This document shows, piece after piece, positions 1-7,434 of a stretch of 64,000 nt of DNA. The position numbers and the translations under genes are program-made. The notes under the pieces are model-generated. The model was not told the origin of the DNA, ran no database searches, and saw nothing but the letters and a program-made list of their open reading frames with translations. The first letter of the stretch is position 1; each line of letters starts with the position of its first letter. This DNA comes from an uncultured Porphyromonadaceae bacterium (lineage in GTDB: Bacteria; Bacteroidota; Bacteroidia; Bacteroidales; Muribaculaceae): assembly GCA_902491515.1 (NCBI GenBank), contig CABUIC010000006.1, positions 1 to 64,000 on the forward strand. Reading direction: 5' to 3'.

Positions 1-135
1 TCGCCTCTCGGACGACTCGGACGGTACTTTGCTGACGCAAAGCCTTTATTTACACGGGCAGCGCGGACGCACTACTGGCGCGTCCCCACTGGTTTTCAAT
101 GGATTATGAATCTGAGAGGAGCGATTAAGTTGTAA
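1..135 (+). CDS. possible 3' end of an unidentified gene
   Basis: The frame starting at base 1 stays open for 44 codons and stops at TAA 133-135, ending in ..WIMNLRGAIKL. It would face the inositol synthase convergently and share the hairpin at 132-167. A second frame is also open from base 2 to the TGA at 107-109, and its codons are slightly more GC-rich at third positions, so I cannot tell which frame, if either, is coding. No family is recognised. Confidence 0.25.
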   Translation, partial: SPLGRLGRYFADAKPLFTRAARTHYWRVPTGFQWIMNLRGAIKL

Positions 136-167
136 AAAAAAGCAACCGCCTTTTTGGGGCGGCTGCT
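132..167 (-). terminator. rho-independent terminator after inositol synthase
   Basis: On the minus strand AGCAGCCGCC (167-158) pairs with GGCGGTTGCT (150-141) with one G-U pair. An uninterrupted T tract follows at 140-134. It lies 26 bases past the stop of the inositol-phosphate synthase gene. A shorter T run on the plus side means it could also stop rightward transcripts. Confidence 0.85.
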
Positions 168-192
168 TTTATTAGAGATGGAGAAACGAGGG

Positions 193-1497
193 TTAGTCGA
201 TGGTTTCGTCGGCGGGGTAGCCGCCCATTTCGCGGATGGCATTCTTCAGCATGACGTACTGCTGGAAGAGGTGGTTGACGGGCACTTCGCCCTTGGTGTA
301 GTCGTGCATCGGGCTCTTGAGGAAGAAGCTGAGGAAGCGCTGGATACCATAGCGGCCTGCGCGGGCAGCGACGTCGCTGAGGAGCACAAGGTCGAGGCAA
401 AGGGGAGCGGCGAGAATGGAGTCGCGGCAGAGGAAGTTGATCTTGATCTGCATAGGATAGCCCATCCAGCCGAAGATGTCGATGTTGTCCCAGCCTTCCT
501 TGTTGTCGTTGCGCGGGGGATAGTAGTTGATGCGGACTTTGTGGAAGTAGTCGGTGTAGAGGTCGGGCTGCTCTTCGGGCACGAGGATGCTCTCGAGGGT
601 GGAGAGCTTGGACACTTCCTTGGTGCGGAAGTTTGCGGGCTCATCGAGAACGAGGCCGTCGCGGTTACCGAGGATGTTGGTCGAGAACCATCCGGAGAGG
701 CCGAGGCAACGGGTGCCGATGATGGGAGCGAAACCGCTCTTCACGAGGGTCTGACCGGTCTTGAAGTCCTTGCCTGCGATAGGCATCTTGGTCTTCTCTG
801 CGAGTTCCCACATTGCGGGGAAATCGACGGTGGTGTTGGGAGCGCCCATGATGAAGGGAGCGCCTTCGGTGAGGGCGGCGTATGCGTAACACATGGAGGG
901 AGCGATGTGCTCCTTGTCGTCAGCCTTCATTGCGGCCTCGAGGTCGGCGAGGTGGTAGTGTACGTTCTTGTCGACGGGGACGTAAACTTCAGTGGATGCG
1001 GCCCAGAGAACAACGACGCGGTCAACGCCGGATTCCTTCTTGAAGTTGCGGATATCCTCGCGGAGCTGCTCTACGAGTTCCCAACGGGTACCGGTCTTCA
1101 CATTGTGACCCTCGAGACGCTTGGCGTAGTTGTGGTCGAAGGCGGCCTTCATGGGCTTGATGGCTTCGAGTTCTTCCTTGACGGGCATGATGTCCTTTTC
1201 CTTGAGGACCTCAGCATTCATTGCGGACTCAAAAGCGTTTTCAGGATATACGTCCCATGCAGCGAAAACGATGTCGTTGAGATCGGCGATAGGCACGATT
1301 TCGTTGTACTTGAGATATTTCTTGTCAGCACCTTCGCCCACACGCATGCGGTCGTACTGAGTCATAGAGCCAACAGGCTTAGCGAGGCCCTTGCGGGTCA
1401 TGAAAACGCCGGTGATAAAAGTAGTGGCAACGGCACCGAGGCCGACGACCATAACACCGAGCTTGCCCTCAGCGGGCTTACAAATCGTTTTACTCAT
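193..1497 (-). CDS. ino1: myo-inositol-1-phosphate synthase (MIPS)
   Basis: This 434-residue protein is the NAD-dependent cytosolic enzyme that isomerises glucose-6-phosphate to inositol-1-phosphate (also numbered inositol-3-phosphate), the head group for inositol lipids. The N-terminus carries the Rossmann glycine motif GLGAVATT (residues 19-26). Further on are the family motifs GKDFKTGQT and NFLCRDSILAAP. Length fits the family. The start MSKTICKP is the first ATG of the frame. A Bacteroidetes -7 element (TACTTTTG, 1605-1598) lies about 100 bases upstream, and a terminator follows, so it is probably its own transcription unit, unlike the packed lipid genes upstream. Bacteroides thetaiotaomicron also encodes MIPS next to its inositol lipid genes (established); that this copy feeds the cluster at 1834-6394 is inference. 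Confidence 0.95.
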   Translation of the reverse strand: MSKTICKPAEGKLGVMVVGLGAVATTFITGVFMTRKGLAKPVGSMTQYDRMRVGEGADKKYLKYNEIVPIADLNDIVFAAWDVYPENAFESAMNAEVLKEKDIMPVKEELEAIKPMKAAFDHNYAKRLEGHNVKTGTRWELVEQLREDIRNFKKESGVDRVVVLWAASTEVYVPVDKNVHYHLADLEAAMKADDKEHIAPSMCYAYAALTEGAPFIMGAPNTTVDFPAMWELAEKTKMPIAGKDFKTGQTLVKSGFAPIIGTRCLGLSGWFSTNILGNRDGLVLDEPANFRTKEVSKLSTLESILVPEEQPDLYTDYFHKVRINYYPPRNDNKEGWDNIDIFGWMGYPMQIKINFLCRDSILAAPLCLDLVLLSDVAARAGRYGIQRFLSFFLKSPMHDYTKGEVPVNHLFQQYVMLKNAIREMGGYPADETID

Positions 1498-1597
1498 TGT
1501 TTTAAAATCAACGGAGAGGTTAGATTATGGTTTATATTTCTTTCGAGTCGGGACGCCGAACCGATGCGCACAGCGGCGCATTTTCGATTTCAGCCCC

Positions 1598-1605
1598 CAA
1601 AAGTA
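1598..1605 (-). promoter_or_regulatory. -7 promoter element for MIPS gene
   Basis: Minus-strand TACTTTTG matches the Bacteroidetes sigma-A -7 consensus TAnnTTTG. No clean TTTG is visible at -33; an A/T-rich tract occupies that position. The predicted leader is about 90 bases. Confidence 0.5.
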
Positions 1606-1691
1606 CATATACTTTTTGAATTGTAAAAAAAATCTACATATAATCTTAGTAAAAGAATGTGTGTTTTTACTAATTTTTCGCCTATATTATG

Positions 1692-1699
1692 TACTTTTG
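1692..1699 (+). promoter_or_regulatory. orphan -7-like element
   Basis: TACTTTTG on the plus strand matches TAnnTTTG, but no rightward gene follows before the convergent gene end at 1834. It may be chance in an A/T-rich spacer, or it may start a short untranslated RNA ending near the palindrome at 1785-1824. The spacer 1498-1833 otherwise holds only the MIPS promoter and that palindrome. Confidence 0.2.
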
Positions 1700-1784
1700 T
1701 TAAATCAAGGTGTTTTAGATATGTTTTGTGTTAATACAGCTTAACAACGCTACGTATCAGTCATCACGGGAAACAGCACACTTT

Positions 1785-1824
1785 CTATGTACGTGCGCAC
1801 ATACGCACGTGCGCGCGTACATAG
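1785..1824. repeat. long hairpin of alternating purines and pyrimidines
   Basis: Arms 1785-1800 and 1809-1824 are reverse complements with one mismatch, around an 8-base loop. Bases 1786-1823 alternate pyrimidine/purine without a break (38 bases). The hairpin begins 10 bases past the stop of the CDP-alcohol phosphotransferase gene. No T tract follows on either strand, so it is not a standard intrinsic terminator. It may protect an mRNA 3' end or adopt a cruciform or Z form; these roles are inference. Confidence 0.8.
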
Positions 1825-1833
1825 TAGAAAACG

Positions 1834-2787
1834 TCAGCCGAGGGGTACGGGCTGATATTTTCCGTTTTCGAGGTCGGCGGTAAGGCTTGCGCAGATTGCC
1901 TCATGTCGGCGCATCATGTAGACGAGTATGCCGTTGAACACCACAATCTCGGCCGCGAAATACAGCCAGGGCATCTGAAGGAACATGGAGACGAAGAGCG
2001 TGATGGACCTCCAGTTGAAAGATAGGATGTTGGTGTACTTCATGAGGGGGAGACTCAGGCGGCGGAAATCGTTGCGGAAGGCCTCGGGGACGCGGCCGTC
2101 GGGATAGCGGGCGGCAAGCTCGCGGCGCATACGCTGCATCTGCGGGGTCATGACCTCCTGGTTGGCGGTATAATTGGAATAGAAGTAGAGGGTAATCTTC
2201 TGCCAGAAATCACGGTTCCAGGAGAGGGAGGCGTACTTCTTGTGGAGGGCGTCGGTGGTGTCGAGCTCGGAGCCGGCCTCACCCTTGAGGAAGTACAGAT
2301 GTAGCTGGCGGTAGTAGTCGGCCATTGCCGCCTGCTTGGCATGGGAGACCGCAGCGAGGACAGCGATTGTCCATATGGCCCACGGATGGGCCATGAAGAA
2401 AGCGGAGGTGACGTTCTCACGCAGACAGATTGCGAGGTAAATGGCCGTGAACCAGATGTCGCCGCTGACTCCGTCGAGAATACGCCCGAGCCGGGAGTAT
2501 TGCTTCGTCATTCGCGCGAGCTGTCCGTCGGCGCTGTCGAAGCTGTTGGCCCAGACGAGAAGCACCATTCCCAGGGCATTTACCCACATATTGTTGAAAT
2601 AGAACGCGACTCCGGCACCTATTCCGATGAAAATCGATGCAATGGTGATGGCATTCGGGGTAATGCCGAGGCGCTTTGCGAGAATGGCCCAGCAATACCC
2701 TATGGGGCGATAGAAAGCCAGATCGATGTGTTCCTCGGTGTCGAGGGACTTCAGGGAAGCCTTATAGGCGGAAAGGTCAAACATCAT
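1834..2787 (-). CDS. CDP-alcohol phosphatidyltransferase family membrane protein, long form
   Basis: A 317-residue integral membrane enzyme of the CDP-OH-P family, which transfers a phosphatidyl group from a CDP-activated lipid to an alcohol. Residues 84-92 carry the core DSADGQLAR, followed by G101 and D105. The last aspartate is at 110, one position later than in the usual D-x3-D ending. About 200 residues follow the motif, more than in the 233-residue paralogue at 4588-5289. The gene is last in the packed lipid operon and its start overlaps the acyltransferase stop by 4 bases (2784-2787). The acceptor alcohol cannot be read from sequence; a second inositol- or glycerol-based head-group step is plausible. 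Confidence 0.85.
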   Translation of the reverse strand: MMFDLSAYKASLKSLDTEEHIDLAFYRPIGYCWAILAKRLGITPNAITIASIFIGIGAGVAFYFNNMWVNALGMVLLVWANSFDSADGQLARMTKQYSRLGRILDGVSGDIWFTAIYLAICLRENVTSAFFMAHPWAIWTIAVLAAVSHAKQAAMADYYRQLHLYFLKGEAGSELDTTDALHKKYASLSWNRDFWQKITLYFYSNYTANQEVMTPQMQRMRRELAARYPDGRVPEAFRNDFRRLSLPLMKYTNILSFNWRSITLFVSMFLQMPWLYFAAEIVVFNGILVYMMRRHEAICASLTADLENGKYQPVPLG

Positions 2788-3644
2788 TCACCTCCTCTCA
2801 GTGCGTAAGTTTTCTCACGAAGATAGACTCCGAGCTCATTGGGGTTGGAGGCATGCTCGCGCTGCTCCTCGGGCGAGACGGGCTCTCCGACGGAAACATG
2901 GAGCGTCTTGCCGACCTTGCGGAAGACCTCGGCGGGGATGCGCAGGGAGCGGGCCTGCCAGAGCGCGTGGCCGAGGAAGTTACACCACAACGAGTTCTTG
3001 TCGTGGAAATAAATCGGAATCACGGGGACCTTGGCGCGCCAGATAATCTGGAGGACACTCTCCTGCCACTCCCGGTCGACGGTCTTGTACTTCCAGTTGG
3101 TCTTGCTCATGGCGCCGGCGGGGAAGAAGCCGATGGGCTCGCCGTCGGCGAGCTGGCGGAGTGCCTGACGGATTCCGGCGACGGATACGGCGCGCTTAGC
3201 GGGGTCGGTGGAGGCGCTCTGGTCGACGGCAATGAAATTCGGGCGCATGGCAGTAATATGGCCGAGAATCATGTTGACCATCACGCGGTACTTGGGTCGC
3301 CGCGAGGCGATGAGATGAATGAGGGCGATGCCGTCGAGGGCGCCGAGAGGGTGGTTGCTGACGGTGATGAAAGCTCCTTCGGGGAGATGATCGAGGACCT
3401 GCTCGTTGTCGACCCTGAGCTTGATTTTGAACTGCTCGAAGAGGAGCCGACGGACGAAGTCGGGTCCGGGAGTATCGCAGCAGGCGCGGTGGACGTAGTT
3501 CACCTTGTCCACCGAGAGGAACTTGAGCAGCCAGTTGACGAGCCTGGGATGACCGTCGAGCTTTGGCACCATGGCGCGGATGTCGTCGTAATTGAGGACG
3601 TCAGGGCGCACTTCGTATTTTTCACCGTTGACAGTATATTCCAT
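2784..3644 (-). CDS. hemolysin-like lysophospholipid acyltransferase family protein
   Basis: A 286-residue protein with the PlsC/LPLAT-type block NHPLGALDG (residues 97-105), followed by a conserved stretch containing NFIAVDQ. This places it with the hemolysin-like or ornithine-lipid type acyltransferases that move an acyl chain from ACP or CoA to a lipid. I chose ATG 3644 (MEYTVNGEKY) because it begins 7 bases after the preceding stop; an in-frame extension would run back into the PAP2 gene. It sits between the Aur1-like gene and the second CDP-alcohol phosphotransferase, so its substrate is likely an inositol lipid or a precursor (inference). Acyl specificity is unknown. Confidence 0.8.
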   Translation of the reverse strand: MEYTVNGEKYEVRPDVLNYDDIRAMVPKLDGHPRLVNWLLKFLSVDKVNYVHRACCDTPGPDFVRRLLFEQFKIKLRVDNEQVLDHLPEGAFITVSNHPLGALDGIALIHLIASRRPKYRVMVNMILGHITAMRPNFIAVDQSASTDPAKRAVSVAGIRQALRQLADGEPIGFFPAGAMSKTNWKYKTVDREWQESVLQIIWRAKVPVIPIYFHDKNSLWCNFLGHALWQARSLRIPAEVFRKVGKTLHVSVGEPVSPEEQREHASNPNELGVYLREKTYALRGGE

Positions 3645-3651
3645 AGAAGAA

Positions 3652-4584
3652 TCAGGAGATGTAGCGGACGTAGGCGGCGATAAAGCGCCGGAAAGCCGGA
3701 ATGCGCATGAGCACAAACTCGAAGAGGGCGAATCCTGCGAAGGCGCAGGCGATGCCTCCGGCCACGTCGATGATGTAATGATGGGAGGTATAGACAGCCG
3801 TGAACCATATTCCGGCTGTCACAATTGCGAGAGGAGAAATCCAGAAAGCGCCCGCGCGCGTGCGCACAGCGTAAATCAGCGCCACGAGCGTATAGGCCGA
3901 GTGGAGCGATGGGAGGGCGGCGAAGACATTGGAATTGCGGGCATAGAGTCCGTTGAAGATGCCGAGTCCTGTCATTTCGTCGAAGCGGCCGAGACCTGCG
4001 ACTTCGCCGGGCGTTCCGAGTACGGGCTCGAATCCGTGCATGGCCACGTACCACGGCGGAGCGGCGGGGTGGACGTAATAGAGAGCGAAGCCGATGAGGT
4101 TTACCAGCAGGAAGACGAGCGCGAAATGAAGGTAGCCCTCACGGCGCCCCCTGAAATACAGGTAAAGACCGAAAATAATGGGCAATGGCACCCAGCAGAG
4201 GTAGAATACCCCGGCCATGAAGTCCATGGCGGCGCAGGTATGCGCGGCGAAGAACTCGTTGGGAGTGAGGACCTCTCCTGCAGCTGTGGCGATTCCGAAA
4301 AGGGACTTTTCCAGTCCATATAGTCCGGCGACATCGACGGGGTTGACCTTGTAGTTGGGGAGAAGGTTCATCCAGTCGTAGCTTATGCCGAAAAGGAAGA
4401 ACGGCGCGAGGGCCACGACGAGCCTTCGCGTCGGGCCGGACACGAAAAAGAGGGCGAAAATCAGCAGGGCGAGCGCCGGATGTTCGGGGCGGAAGCCGAC
4501 ACCTACGGCCGTGACGCCCAGCCAGACGAGCAGGGCGGCGATGCAGAGTGCGGATTCGCGGCGGGACGGCAAGGTCGTTCTCAT
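3652..4584 (-). CDS. PAP2/Aur1-like protein, probable inositol phosphorylceramide synthase
   Basis: A 310-residue multispanning protein with the PAP2 catalytic motifs PSLHS (225-229) and HHYIID (268-273), giving H228, H269 and D273. An APPWY-type motif at 175-179 resembles the fungal Aur1 family. By analogy with the B. thetaiotaomicron inositol lipid cluster, where the PAP2 gene neighbours the PI-phosphate synthase, it likely transfers phosphoinositol from phosphatidylinositol to dihydroceramide at the inner membrane. It lies 3 bases downstream of the CDP-alcohol phosphotransferase. A general lipid phosphatase is the alternative. Confidence 0.8.
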   Translation of the reverse strand: MRTTLPSRRESALCIAALLVWLGVTAVGVGFRPEHPALALLIFALFFVSGPTRRLVVALAPFFLFGISYDWMNLLPNYKVNPVDVAGLYGLEKSLFGIATAAGEVLTPNEFFAAHTCAAMDFMAGVFYLCWVPLPIIFGLYLYFRGRREGYLHFALVFLLVNLIGFALYYVHPAAPPWYVAMHGFEPVLGTPGEVAGLGRFDEMTGLGIFNGLYARNSNVFAALPSLHSAYTLVALIYAVRTRAGAFWISPLAIVTAGIWFTAVYTSHHYIIDVAGGIACAFAGFALFEFVLMRIPAFRRFIAAYVRYIS

Positions 4585-4587
4585 CGG

Positions 4588-5289
4588 CTACTTATTCAGC
4601 TCTTTGCGGCAGTGGCCGATACGGGCGAAGGCCGTGAGATTGGCGAAAATGGCAATAATCCACATGGCCACAATCAGAATGACGTTCGGGTCGAAGGCCT
4701 CCGGGTCTTCCTGAAGCTGACCGGTGAGCCCAGTGGCGAGCAATGCCACGGCAGTGACGACAACGCGCTCGGGACGCTGCATGAAGCCAATCTTGCACTC
4801 GATGCCGAGACCTTCGGCGCGGGCGCGGACGTAGCTCACCATGATGCTTCCGACAAGTGCGAGAAAGGTGACGCAGGCCGAGCCGAAGCGGCCGCAGCCC
4901 ATGAAATAATACGCTATGCCCCCGAGGGTGAAGAGCTCGCAGTAGCGGTCGAGCACGGAGTCGTACATGGCGCCGAAACGGCTGACCATGCCGCCGATGC
5001 GCGCCACCTGACCGTCAAGCATATCGAAAAGGGAGAAACCGATGATGAGCGCTCCGGCGAGGGTGACCATTCCGAAGTCGGCCGCCCCGGCACCTCCACC
5101 CTGCATTGCCTGCCAACCGGTCCATGCCAGCACGACGGCAGCGGCGACATTGCCGAGAAAACCAATTGTCGTGACCATATTCGGGGTCACTCCAAGACGA
5201 ATCAGCAGGCGCACGAAGGGATTGATGACCACATAAATGCCCTGCTGGAGGGCATCGCGCGTCTTTTTTGCCGTTTTCTTTATATCCAT
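4588..5289 (-). CDS. CDP-alcohol phosphatidyltransferase, probable phosphatidylinositol-phosphate synthase
   Basis: A 233-residue membrane enzyme with an intact CDP-OH-P motif: D89, D92-G93, A96-R97, G106, D110 and D114 with canonical spacing. In Bacteroides and mycobacteria, enzymes of this type join CDP-diacylglycerol to inositol-1-phosphate. The neighbours support this: a PgpA-type phosphatase to remove the phosphate, and the MIPS gene near the end of the cluster. The start MDIKKTAKKT lies 1 base after the GtrA stop. A phosphatidylglycerophosphate synthase role cannot be excluded from motifs alone, but the context favours inositol. Confidence 0.85.
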   Translation of the reverse strand: MDIKKTAKKTRDALQQGIYVVINPFVRLLIRLGVTPNMVTTIGFLGNVAAAVVLAWTGWQAMQGGGAGAADFGMVTLAGALIIGFSLFDMLDGQVARIGGMVSRFGAMYDSVLDRYCELFTLGGIAYYFMGCGRFGSACVTFLALVGSIMVSYVRARAEGLGIECKIGFMQRPERVVVTAVALLATGLTGQLQEDPEAFDPNVILIVAMWIIAIFANLTAFARIGHCRKELNK

Positions 5290-5290
5290 T

Positions 5291-5845
5291 TTATTTTTTG
5301 AGATTTTTTATAGGCTTGAGCATGAAAAAGTCCGCCACGCGGATGGCGAAGGGGTCGAAGCGTGTCGGGCGGTAGACGAAATAGCGCTGGAGGGCAAAGT
5401 TCCAGAACCAAGAGACCAGAAGCGACACAAGGAGGGTCGAGACGGCGAAAATCGCGTCGGCTGTGAAACCCATATTGAGAAGGAACTTCCAGTGGCTGAG
5501 GCCCATGCTGGCGAAGGTGGTGCCGTACATATTCAGGAGCAGACTGCCTGTCCAGACAAGAATGTACTTGACGATTACGGCGCGGACGCTCTGACCGGAG
5601 GCATGGAATGTGAAGTGGTAGTTGATGGCACAGTTCACCACGCCGCCGAGAATCGCCCCGCAGGCCACGGAGAGGTTAGAGCGGTAGAATGGGTCGAGCC
5701 CCTTGAAGATGAAGGAGAAAAGCACCACACGCACAATCATGTCGGTCCAGGACGCGGCCTGGGAGGACACAATCGAGCGGAAGAAGGTGAAGACCAAAGA
5801 ATTGCTGTTTAGAAGCTTGTCGCCGACTTTCTTTACCTGTACCAT
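5291..5845 (-). CDS. GtrA-family four-helix membrane protein
   Basis: A 184-residue GtrA-like protein with about four membrane segments and the family signatures NYHFTF and NFALQRYFVY. GtrA proteins are proposed to flip polyprenyl- or lipid-linked sugars across the inner membrane. Placement between the phosphatase and the PI-phosphate synthase mirrors the small gene at the same place in the Bacteroides cluster. That suggests a role in translocating an inositol lipid or its glycosylated form (inference). It is 6 bases downstream of the PgpA-type gene. Confidence 0.8.
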   Translation of the reverse strand: MVQVKKVGDKLLNSNSLVFTFFRSIVSSQAASWTDMIVRVVLFSFIFKGLDPFYRSNLSVACGAILGGVVNCAINYHFTFHASGQSVRAVIVKYILVWTGSLLLNMYGTTFASMGLSHWKFLLNMGFTADAIFAVSTLLVSLLVSWFWNFALQRYFVYRPTRFDPFAIRVADFFMLKPIKNLKK

Positions 5846-5851
5846 AATCGC

Positions 5852-6394
5852 TTAGCGGACAAAGAGGTTGATGACGAGGATAATCAGGGCGGAATATATG
5901 CCGGCGAGGATATCGTCGGCCATCATTCCGTAGCCCCTCGGGAGACGCTCCATGGCGCGGATGCCGAGCGGTTTGGCTATGTCGAAGAATCGGAATAGGG
6001 CCAGCGACAGCAGGATTTCCCACCAGGGAAAGCCCGGAAGCACAGGCAGGAGGCTGATCCACTGCCCGACAGTCTCGTCGGCGCATGCAATCACCGGGTC
6101 CTTGCCCCAGTATCTTTCGGAGACAGAGCTGGCCCATGTTCCGGCCACGGCGTAGACAATCGCGGCGGCGAGGGTAATCCACAAGCACACCATCGGAGAG
6201 GCCCACAGGTATAGCGGAAGCCAGAGCAGGATGCCGAAGATGGCTCCCCACGTCCCCGGAGCCATGGGGAGATAGCCCACGAAGAAGGAGGTGGCGAGCA
6301 TTCTTGGAAGCAGGGGAAAACCGCCGTTTCCGCCGGCGGGGCGCTTGCGGATATGTGCCGCGGTGCGCGGGTCGAATGGTTCTTCCTGACTCAT
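5852..6394 (-). CDS. PgpA-family lipid phosphatase, probable phosphatidylinositol-phosphate phosphatase
   Basis: A 180-residue PgpA-fold membrane protein. Family blocks are GYLPMAPGTWG (40-50), ADETVGQW and RFFDIAKPLG, ending in GYGMMADD, which supply the acidic metal-binding residues. The E. coli homologue dephosphorylates phosphatidylglycerophosphate; in the Bacteroides inositol cluster the homologue acts on phosphatidylinositol-phosphate, and gene order here matches. The start overlaps the ATP-grasp gene stop by 4 bases, so the two are translationally coupled. Whether it also serves phosphatidylglycerol synthesis is unknown. Confidence 0.85.
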   Translation of the reverse strand: MSQEEPFDPRTAAHIRKRPAGGNGGFPLLPRMLATSFFVGYLPMAPGTWGAIFGILLWLPLYLWASPMVCLWITLAAAIVYAVAGTWASSVSERYWGKDPVIACADETVGQWISLLPVLPGFPWWEILLSLALFRFFDIAKPLGIRAMERLPRGYGMMADDILAGIYSALIILVINLFVR

Positions 6395-7254
6395 TTCTTA
6401 TGCTTTTTAAATTCCGCGAGCACGGCGCGGGCAATATAGGGAGCTGCCTCCGCGCGGCAGGGCGCGAAGGATGGCCAGTCGTCGAAATCGATGATGCGCA
6501 GGATGCCGTCCTCGCCCACGATACAGTCTCCGCCGTAGATCAGGATGTCGAGGAGGCCTGCGGCCTTCTCGCAGATTCCACGGAGGACCGAGGGCTCGAA
6601 CTTGGGAGCCGCCGCCTCTGAGGCGCCATTCTTCACGGCATCGCGGGAGTCGCGGAAAGGACAGAACCAGTAGAAAAAGTCCGTTCCGGCCACGCCGTAG
6701 AACTTGACGAGGTCGCCCTCGAGATGACGGTTGATTACGGCGCGCTTGATGCCCCTGAGAAAATATTCCTGAAGCACCTCCTGTGCCTCCTCGGCGTGGC
6801 GGACGAAGCTGACATCCTCCTTGTGCATGGCGTGGAGGTCGCCGCGCTTGATCCATACGCGATCCATTCCCGCGCGCACGAGCGCGTCTCGTACGGCCTC
6901 GTCGGTATTGACGGTCATCGATTCGGGGTAAGGGATTCCGGAGCCGAGGAGAATGCGCGTCATGCGCTCGCGGGTGCAGTTCTCAATGCCATAGCCGGAG
7001 TTAATGACTATGCAGCCCTCGTCCTCGAGAGCCTGAAGCTTCTTGATGCTGCGCATATCGCGGCACATCGCGAGAATCACGCGCTCGCCGCGGATACCGT
7101 CGTCGTTGAACTGCTCCTCGCTGTATACGTTCACCTCACAGCCGCGCTTCCGCAACTGATCGGCGACGGCGTTGAAAATTGCCGCGTCGTTGCCTATATG
7201 GTTCGGCGAATACGCGCCCGCGCGCATTATTCCCGCTATAGTTAAGTCTGCCAT
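6391..7254 (-). CDS. ATP-grasp-like protein of unknown substrate
   Basis: A 287-residue protein with ATP-grasp features: a mid-protein KRGDLHA lysine region, an RHLEGDLVKFYGV strand, and a C-terminal IIDFDDWPSF acidic block that would bind Mg-ATP. ATP-grasp enzymes form amide or ester bonds through acyl-phosphates. I chose ATG 7254 (MADLTIAGIMRAG) because the upstream extension is hydrophobic and unconserved-looking. It is the first gene of the lipid operon and overlaps the PgpA-type gene by 4 bases. A -7 element lies 74 bases upstream. Its role, perhaps aminoacylation or ligation of a lipid head group, is unproven. Confidence 0.7.
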   Translation of the reverse strand: MADLTIAGIMRAGAYSPNHIGNDAAIFNAVADQLRKRGCEVNVYSEEQFNDDGIRGERVILAMCRDMRSIKKLQALEDEGCIVINSGYGIENCTRERMTRILLGSGIPYPESMTVNTDEAVRDALVRAGMDRVWIKRGDLHAMHKEDVSFVRHAEEAQEVLQEYFLRGIKRAVINRHLEGDLVKFYGVAGTDFFYWFCPFRDSRDAVKNGASEAAAPKFEPSVLRGICEKAAGLLDILIYGGDCIVGEDGILRIIDFDDWPSFAPCRAEAAPYIARAVLAEFKKHKK

Positions 7255-7327
7255 TACAAGATTAACAATGATATATCGGACCCAAAAGGCTCTCAGCACG
7301 ACTACGCGCACGCCTTATTGAGTCCCG

Positions 7328-7335
7328 CAAAGATA
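7328..7335 (-). promoter_or_regulatory. -7 promoter element for inositol lipid operon
   Basis: Minus-strand TATCTTTG fits TAnnTTTG and lies 74 bases upstream of the ATP-grasp ATG. It would transcribe the seven packed genes down to 1834. No exact TTTG is present at -33. Confidence 0.6.
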
Positions 7336-7419
7336 CGAAAATATTTCCAACCTCCCAAGTTTAGCGGCATTTTCCGCCACTTTTATGCCCTATCAGAAAA
7401 GATTATAGATATTTTTCGC

Positions 7420-7427
7420 TAACTTTG
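7420..7427 (+). promoter_or_regulatory. -7 promoter element, nearly leaderless, for PRTase-HAD
   Basis: TAACTTTG fits TAnnTTTG and ends 7 bases before ATG 7435. Transcription would therefore start at or next to the A of the start codon. It is divergent from the lipid operon promoter, 85 bases away. Confidence 0.6.
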
Positions 7428-7434
7428 CATCAGC

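Noticed and set aside
154..1626. 490-codon plus-strand frame opposite MIPS
   Set aside because: It is the antisense of a clear Ino1 protein in a GC-rich gene; the translation shows no family motif and runs through the MIPS promoter.
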